64,000 bases of DNA from Moraxellaceae bacterium (lineage in GTDB: Bacteria > Pseudomonadota > Gammaproteobacteria > Pseudomonadales > Moraxellaceae): contig JAQZBP010000006.1 in NCBI GenBank assembly GCA_029237815.1, positions 124,001-188,000 on the forward strand. The letters are read 5' to 3'. Positions 59,324 through 64,000 of the stretch are shown in pieces (position 1 is the stretch's first letter; each line of letters opens with the position of its first letter). A program made the position numbers and the translations under genes. The notes beneath the pieces were generated by a model. It did not search any database, was not told where the DNA came from, and saw only the letters and a program-made list of their open reading frames with translations.

Positions 59324-60361
59324 TTACATGAACTCCGTGCCGATCAGCCAGAACACCGCCGCGATCAGCGCGGAGGCCGGGATGGTGAGCACCCAGGCCC
59401 AGACAATGCCGCCGGCGATGCCCCAGCGCACGGCCGAGAGCTTCTTGGTGGCGCCCACGCCGACGATGGCGCCGGTGATGGTGTGCGTGGTCGAGACCGG
59501 CACGCCCATCGAGGTCGCCAGGAACAGCGTCATGGCGCCGCCGGTTTCCGCGCAGAAGCCGCCGACCGGCTTCAGCTTGGTGATCTTCTGGCCCATGGTC
59601 TTCACGATGCGCCAGCCGCCGAACATGGTGCCGAAGCCGATCACGATATAGCAGGTGATGACGATCCAGCTCGGCAGATGATCCGGATGGGCTTCCATCC
59701 AGTGCGGCATGCCTTCCGGATTGGCCATCGTGGCCGCGATCAGCAGCATCCAGATGATGCCGGCGGTCTTCTGCGCATCGTTGCCGCCGTGGCCGAGGCT
59801 GTAGAGGGCGGCCGACACCAGCTGCAGGCGGCGGAAGTACTTGTCCACGCGGCGCTGGGCAAAGCGGAAGAAGATCCAGCCTACTGTCAGCATCAATAGC
59901 GAGCCGAACAAAAAGCCCAGCATCGGCGAGATCAGGATGAAGGCAATGGTCTTGCCGAGGCCCGACCACATCAGCGAGCTCGGGCCGGCCTTGATCAGCG
60001 CCGCGCCGACCAGGCCGCCGATGAGGGCGTGCGAGGAACTCGACGGAATGCCGAAATACCAGGTGATGAGGTTCCAGCTGATCGCCCCGACCAGCGCGCC
60101 GAAGATCACGTAGTGGTCGATGATCGAGGGGTCGATGGTGCCCTTGCCCACCATGGCCGCGACCTTGAGCGGAAACACGAAGAATGCCACGAAGTTGAAG
60201 AAGGCAGCGAAGGCCACCGCATGGTGGGGCTTCAGCACGCCCGTGGAGACCACGGTGGCGATGGAGTTGGCGGCGTCGTGAAAGCCGTTCATGAAGTCGA
60301 AGGCAAGCGCCAGGAACACCAGGAACAGCACGACCCCGAAGGTCATGGTGACCGTATCCAT
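59324..60361 (-). CDS. pit: Inorganic phosphate transporter, PiT family
   Basis: A 345-aa inner-membrane transporter with about ten membrane helices and the two PiT signatures: FDFMNGFHDAANSIATVVST near the N-terminus and YSLGHGGNDAQKTAGIIWML in the middle. It moves phosphate (usually as a metal-phosphate complex) with a cation gradient. It is the second gene of an operon, 16 bp after the DUF47 gene, an arrangement typical of phosphate uptake modules. A terminator follows the stop. Confidence 0.95.
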   Translation of the reverse strand: MDTVTMTFGVVLFLVFLALAFDFMNGFHDAANSIATVVSTGVLKPHHAVAFAAFFNFVAFFVFPLKVAAMVGKGTIDPSIIDHYVIFGALVGAISWNLITWYFGIPSSSSHALIGGLVGAALIKAGPSSLMWSGLGKTIAFILISPMLGFLFGSLLMLTVGWIFFRFAQRRVDKYFRRLQLVSAALYSLGHGGNDAQKTAGIIWMLLIAATMANPEGMPHWMEAHPDHLPSWIVITCYIVIGFGTMFGGWRIVKTMGQKITKLKPVGGFCAETGGAMTLFLATSMGVPVSTTHTITGAIVGVGATKKLSAVRWGIAGGIVWAWVLTIPASALIAAVFWLIGTEFM

Positions 60362-60377
60362 GAGTCAGTCCCCCGGA

Positions 60378-61016
60378 TCAGGAGTTCTCGAGGACGATGG
60401 CCTCGAGAAGGTTGCCGACGTCGTCGCAATGGTCCGTGACGGTTTCCAGCAGTTCATAGATGGCCTTGAGCTTGATCAGCTCGCGCACGTCGCTCTCTTC
60501 CCGGAAGAGGCGGGACATGGCTTCGCGCAGCACCAGGTCGGCGTCGTCCTCGAGGCGGTCGATCTCGCGGGCGGCCTGCAGGATGGCCGGGCCGTTGTCC
60601 ATGTCGGAGAGCAGGCCCACGGCATGGCTGACCTTCTCGGCGCAGGCGCGGATGATCTCGGCCAGCTTGATGGCTTCCGGGGTGGCGCGGCGGATGTCGT
60701 ACATGGACACGGTCTGGGCGGCGTCCTGGATGGTGTCGAGGACGTCGTCCATGGTCGAGATCAGCTGGTGGATCTCGTCGCGGTCGAGCGGCGTGATGAA
60801 GGTGGAGTGCAGCAGGGAGACGGTCTCGTGCGTGATCTTGTCCGCGCGGGACTCGATGGCGTCGATGGCCTCGGCATGGGCCACGGCCTCTTCCTGGTGG
60901 CGATTCAGCGCAGCCATCAGGGCGACGAGGGCGTCGGCACCTCGGACGATTTCCTTGGCATGGGCGTTGAAGAGGTCGAAGAATTTGACTTCCTTGGGCA
61001 TGAAGCGGCCAAGCAT
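60378..61016 (-). CDS. DUF47/PhoU-like accessory protein of Pit
   Basis: A 212-aa helical protein of the DUF47 (TIGR00153) family, related to PhoU, which accompanies Pit transporters and likely regulates them. Landmarks are MLGRFMPKEVKFFDLFNAHA at the start and the DExxHQLISxMDDVLD-type metal-binding stretch in the middle. The ATG at 61016 was chosen because AGGA lies 8 nt upstream and the family usually begins this way; ATG 61025 is close by. A Pho-box-like site and -10 lie 35-60 bp upstream. Confidence 0.93.
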   Translation of the reverse strand: MLGRFMPKEVKFFDLFNAHAKEIVRGADALVALMAALNRHQEEAVAHAEAIDAIESRADKITHETVSLLHSTFITPLDRDEIHQLISTMDDVLDTIQDAAQTVSMYDIRRATPEAIKLAEIIRACAEKVSHAVGLLSDMDNGPAILQAAREIDRLEDDADLVLREAMSRLFREESDVRELIKLKAIYELLETVTDHCDDVGNLLEAIVLENS

Positions 61017-61050
61017 CGCAGGCATCCTGTAGTGGATTTCGGAGGGGCGA

Positions 61051-61077
61051 AGTCTAGCACTGTAAAAATTCTGTAAC
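61051..61077 (-). promoter_or_regulatory. Promoter with Pho-box-like repeat for DUF47-pit
   Basis: On the minus strand TAGACT (61056-61051) is a plausible -10. Just upstream, CTGTAAA-AATT-CTGTAAC (61060-61077, read on the + strand) has an 11-bp direct-repeat period and 14 of 18 matches to the PhoB consensus, though in the opposite orientation to the gene. This suits phosphate-dependent control, by inference. Confidence 0.45.
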
Positions 61078-61270
61078 GACGTTGACACATTCGCCGGAAG
61101 CCGTCCAAAGGCTGTGGAAATTGCCTCAGGTCAAGCCGGCCAGGGGCTTCCGACGGGCTGCAGGGGCCGGGCGGCCAGATACGACAGGAAGAGCGGGACG
61201 CCGGCAGTGAGGGACGGGGCGTGACTTGAGAGGCCGGGGCCAAGGACAGGGGCAGCGGTCATTGCCCGGG

Positions 61271-61368
61271 CTGGTGGCTGGTGGCTGGTGGCTGGTGGCT
61301 GGTGGCTGGTGGCTGGTGGCTGGTGGCTGGTGGCTGGTGGCTGGTGGCTGGTGGCTGGTGGCTGGTGG
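61271..61368 (+). repeat. Heptanucleotide array (CTGGTGG)14
   Basis: Fourteen perfect 7-bp units, 70 bp downstream of the MerR stop on the minus strand and about 195 bp from the Pho-box-like promoter. Perfection across 98 bp indicates very recent slippage. Nothing else is recognisable in 61078-61438. Confidence 0.97.
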
Positions 61369-61438
61369 CTGGCCGAGAGGCTTCACCATGGCCAAGGCGG
61401 CATGCAAGCCCGCGGCCTGGGCACTGCAAACGGCCGGA

Positions 61439-62320
61439 TCAGGCCTGGGGCTTGCCGGCGAAGCCGGCCTTGCGCACCACGTCGGCGTCGTAGCGCTTGA
61501 GGATTTCGCGGAACTTGGAACCCAGGAAGGCGTTCGCATGCTTGCGGATGCCTTTTGCCATTTCGGCGTTGGTCACGCTCTCCGCCAGGGGACGCAGGCG
61601 CTGGATGATCTCGCCGAGGCGGGCGATCTCCTCCGGACGCGGCAGGTGCTCGGACGTGATGGGCTCGACCAGATGGTTGACCACCAGTTGCACGAAGCTG
61701 CGGGTGAGGCGGTCGACGTCGGCCCGCACGACTTCCATCTCGCGCAGCAGGGCGCCCAAGGGAATGCCGGCGTTGTAGAGCTCGAGGCCGGCGTTCAGCA
61801 GGCGCGGGCTCGGGATCTTGATGCGGTCGCCGTCGACCTCGAAAAGCCCGACCTCCATGGCGCGGCGCAACACGTCCTCGTTGAGGTCGCGGCTGAACAG
61901 CTCGGCAATCTCATCCGGGTCCATGTAGACCGGGATTTCCTCGGTCCAGGTGCCGGCCAGCACGGAGTCGAGGCCGAGCACATGGTCGAGGTCCTGGCCG
62001 GATTCCCAGGCCTCCAGCAATTCCTTGATGTTGGCGATGGTGAAGCCGCGCTCGAGGAGCTGGTTGATGACGTTGAGACGGGAAAGGTGCCCCTGGCGGT
62101 AGATGCCGGCGCGACCGCGCCGCTCCGGCGGCGGCAGCAGGCCGCGATCCTGGTAGGCCCGCACGTTGCGTACCGTGGTGCCGGCCACCCGCGCGAGCTC
62201 GTCGATGGAGTATTCCTGGTCGCCGGTGGCGCTGCCCGCCGCGTCGCCGGTAAGGCCGTCGGGCAGCAGGTCACGTCCCTGTTTCAGGAGCTGCCGGAGC
62301 AGCGTCTGCGGAGTCTTCAT
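61439..62320 (-). CDS. MerR-family transcriptional regulator
   Basis: A 293-aa regulator. A winged helix-turn-helix of MerR type occupies about residues 35-100 (YSIDELARVAGTTVRNVRAYQDRG, RLNVINQLLERGFTIANIKELL) after a ~30-residue N-terminal extension. The C-terminal ~180 residues form a helical effector domain that I cannot assign to a known ligand. The ATG at 62320 was taken; a GTG at 62344 is possible. It lies between amtB upstream and the heptamer array, apparently alone. Confidence 0.86.
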   Translation of the reverse strand: MKTPQTLLRQLLKQGRDLLPDGLTGDAAGSATGDQEYSIDELARVAGTTVRNVRAYQDRGLLPPPERRGRAGIYRQGHLSRLNVINQLLERGFTIANIKELLEAWESGQDLDHVLGLDSVLAGTWTEEIPVYMDPDEIAELFSRDLNEDVLRRAMEVGLFEVDGDRIKIPSPRLLNAGLELYNAGIPLGALLREMEVVRADVDRLTRSFVQLVVNHLVEPITSEHLPRPEEIARLGEIIQRLRPLAESVTNAEMAKGIRKHANAFLGSKFREILKRYDADVVRKAGFAGKPQA

Positions 62321-62454
62321 GGGCAGGCATGATACCGGCGCCACGGGGGATTACCAAGCAAGGCAGGCCGCCAAACGCCCCGAAACACGGCACTTCGCTG
62401 AAAAAGACCGGGGCCGGTGCCCGCCGGCAGAACGTCGGGCAGACACCGGAAAAA

Positions 62455-63882
62455 CTATTCCACTCTCTCCCGGTGCAGGCTGAGGTCGAGGCCCAGTCGC
62501 TCCTGCTCCTCGCTGACGCGCAGCCCCATCACGATGTCGATGACGATCAGGATCAGGAAGGTCGCCACTGCACCGTAGAGAATGGTCGCGCCGACTCCGA
62601 CGAGCTGGGTCACCACCTGCTGCAGGCCGGGCTCGACGCCCGCGATTTCCTTGCTGACCAGGAAGCCGGTCAGCACGGCGCCGACAATGCCGCCCACGCC
62701 ATGCACGCCGAAGGCATCGAGGGAGTCGTCCGCGCCCAGCAGGCGCTTGAGTCCGGTGGCACCCCAGTAGCACAGCATGCCGGCCACGCCACCAATGATG
62801 AGCGCGCCCTTGGGGTCGATGAAGCCCGCGGCGGGTGTCACGGCCACGAGGCCGGACACAGCGCCGGTGGTGATGCCAAGCACGGACGGCGAGCCCTTGC
62901 GGATCCATTCCGCCAGCATCCAGCTCAGGGCGGCGGCGCCGGTGGCGATCTGGGTACAGGCCAAGGCCATGCCGGCACGACCGTCGGCGGCGAGCGCAGA
63001 GCCGGCATTGAAGCCGAACCAGCCCACCCAGAGCAGCGAGGCGCCAACCAGGGTAAGCACGAGGTTGTGCGGTGGCATGGCCTCGCGCCCGAAGCCGACA
63101 CGCTTGCCCAGCACGAAGGCACAGACCAGTCCGGCAACGCCCGCGTTCACATGCACCACGGTGCCGCCGGCGTAGTCGAGGATGGCGGGCTGGTAATTGA
63201 ACAGCCAGCCGTCCGCCGCCCACACCCAGTGCGTCACTGGCGCATAGACAAGCAGGCTCCACAGCCCCATGAACACGAGCATGGCCGAGAACTTCATGCG
63301 CTCGGCGAAGGCGCCGGCAATGAGCGCGGGGGTGATGATGGCGAATGTGAGCTGGAAGATGACGAAGACGGTTTCCGGAATCGTGCCGGTCAACGCGTCG
63401 ACGCCGATGCCCTCGAGGAACATCTTGTCGAGGCTGCCGATCCAGGGCGTCCCTTGGGAAAAGGCCAGCGAATAGCCCGCGACCATCCACAGCACGGTGA
63501 CCAGCGCCGTCACGGCAAAAGACTGCACCATGGTGGCGAGCACGTTCTTCTTGCGCACCATGCCGCCGTAGAAGAGCGCCAGGCCCGGGATGGTCATGAG
63601 CAGCACGAGCGCGGTGGCGGCGAGCATCCAGGCGGTATTGCCCGAATCGAGCGCAGGCTTCTCCGGCGCGGGCGGCAAGGGCGCTGTCGTGGTGGTGGTC
63701 GTTGTCGTCGTCGTGACGGTGGTCGTGGTGACCGCGACATCGGCGGCCGGCTCACCCTCGATCGGCGCCGCCAGGGCGGCCGCCGGATCGTCGAGCGAGG
63801 CCGGTGGCAGCGCCTCACCAGTCTCTGCGTGTGCGACGCCAAGCATCGCCCCGAGTGCCACTGCGAGCAGGAATTTATTCAA
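62455..63882 (-). CDS. amtB: Ammonium transporter AmtB
   Basis: A 475-aa ammonium channel. The signal peptide (MNKFLLAVALGAMLGVAHA) is followed by a long Ala/Pro/Thr lead that includes an almost pure threonine tract (residues ~52-66), then 11 membrane helices. Amt signatures are LALFYGGMVRKKNVLAT, FNAGSALAADGRAGMAL and DAFGVHGVGGIVGA, the last carrying one pore histidine. The tract is encoded by a near-repeat of valine/threonine triplets and is not typical of AmtB. It is transcribed from the glnK side, 53 bp after the end of that gene. Confidence 0.95.
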   Translation of the reverse strand: MNKFLLAVALGAMLGVAHAETGEALPPASLDDPAAALAAPIEGEPAADVAVTTTTVTTTTTTTTTTAPLPPAPEKPALDSGNTAWMLAATALVLLMTIPGLALFYGGMVRKKNVLATMVQSFAVTALVTVLWMVAGYSLAFSQGTPWIGSLDKMFLEGIGVDALTGTIPETVFVIFQLTFAIITPALIAGAFAERMKFSAMLVFMGLWSLLVYAPVTHWVWAADGWLFNYQPAILDYAGGTVVHVNAGVAGLVCAFVLGKRVGFGREAMPPHNLVLTLVGASLLWVGWFGFNAGSALAADGRAGMALACTQIATGAAALSWMLAEWIRKGSPSVLGITTGAVSGLVAVTPAAGFIDPKGALIIGGVAGMLCYWGATGLKRLLGADDSLDAFGVHGVGGIVGAVLTGFLVSKEIAGVEPGLQQVVTQLVGVGATILYGAVATFLILIVIDIVMGLRVSEEQERLGLDLSLHRERVE

Positions 63883-63935
63883 GATCGTTTCTCCGAAGCC
63901 GTGCCGGATAAAAGTGGAAATGAAGCGAAGGGGAT

Positions 63936-64000
63936 TCAGAGAGCGTCGACGCCCGTCTCGCCCGTGCGGATGCGCACGACGTCCTGAATGGCGGAAACGA
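63936..64000 (-). CDS. glnK: PII signalling protein GlnK (3' end only)
   Basis: The last 21 codons read VSAIQDVVRIRTGETGVDAL and stop, the conserved C-terminus of PII proteins (RIRTGExG). It enters from the right edge on the minus strand, upstream of amtB. GlnK binds AmtB and blocks ammonium uptake when nitrogen is ample; the glnK-amtB order is the usual operon. Confidence 0.88.
   Translation of the reverse strand, partial: VSAIQDVVRIRTGETGVDAL

Overview
The window is high-GC DNA (roughly two thirds G+C by eye) from a free-living gammaproteobacterium. The gene mix fits Nevskiales/Solimonadaceae- or Xanthomonadales-like bacteria: an imuA-imuB-dnaE2 mutasome, OruR-type AraC regulators beside a PF10118 metal-dependent hydrolase, acyl-CoA dehydrogenase with TetR, glnK-amtB and a PhoX-like phosphatase. 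The placement is inference; no rRNA or tRNA gene is visible to anchor it. No prophage, insertion sequence, integron or CRISPR array is seen.

Layout. 0-6 kb: SOS translesion cassette (3' end of imuA, a 97-aa gene with its own promoter, a perfect LexA box, imuB, dnaE2). 6-8.5 kb: cardiolipin synthase and a rhomboid protease. 8.5-34 kb: a region dominated by signalling, with five hybrid histidine kinases (four of them close paralogues), a tandem pair of periplasmic solute-binding-like proteins, a 7TMR-DISM diguanylate cyclase and the RNA helicase RhlE. Between these lie an alpha/beta hydrolase, an acyl-CoA dehydrogenase with a divergent TetR, and a saccharopine-dehydrogenase-like oxidoreductase. 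34-36.6 kb: a small island with a SMODS/CD-NTase-type nucleotidyltransferase, a ribbon-helix-helix gene behind a second perfect LexA box, and a WYL regulator. 37-43.6 kb: two AraC regulators around the PF10118 protein, an orphan ParD-like antitoxin, a methyltransferase and a fatty acid hydroxylase. 43.8-50.5 kb: a very large NHL/Ig lipoprotein, a KGG stress protein and a CBS-kinase/response-regulator pair. 50.7-64 kb: PhoX-like phosphatase, M14 peptidase, two esterases, a DUF2971 protein, a DnaQ/GIY-YIG nuclease fusion, DUF47-pit phosphate transport, a MerR regulator and glnK-amtB.

Two sequence patterns are not explained by the genes. First, four related elements of about 175 bp, all in + orientation (40695-40870, 41589-41762, 47881-48056, 54063-54236), share conserved blocks, a conserved long-range pairing, GGA motifs in hairpin loops and a 3' terminator hairpin. 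They look like a family of structured RNAs, possibly CsrA/RsmA-binding. Second, at least seven tandem repeats with 6- or 7-bp units occur inside genes and beside them. These two patterns, together with the CD-NTase/RHH/WYL island under SOS control, are the most promising leads.
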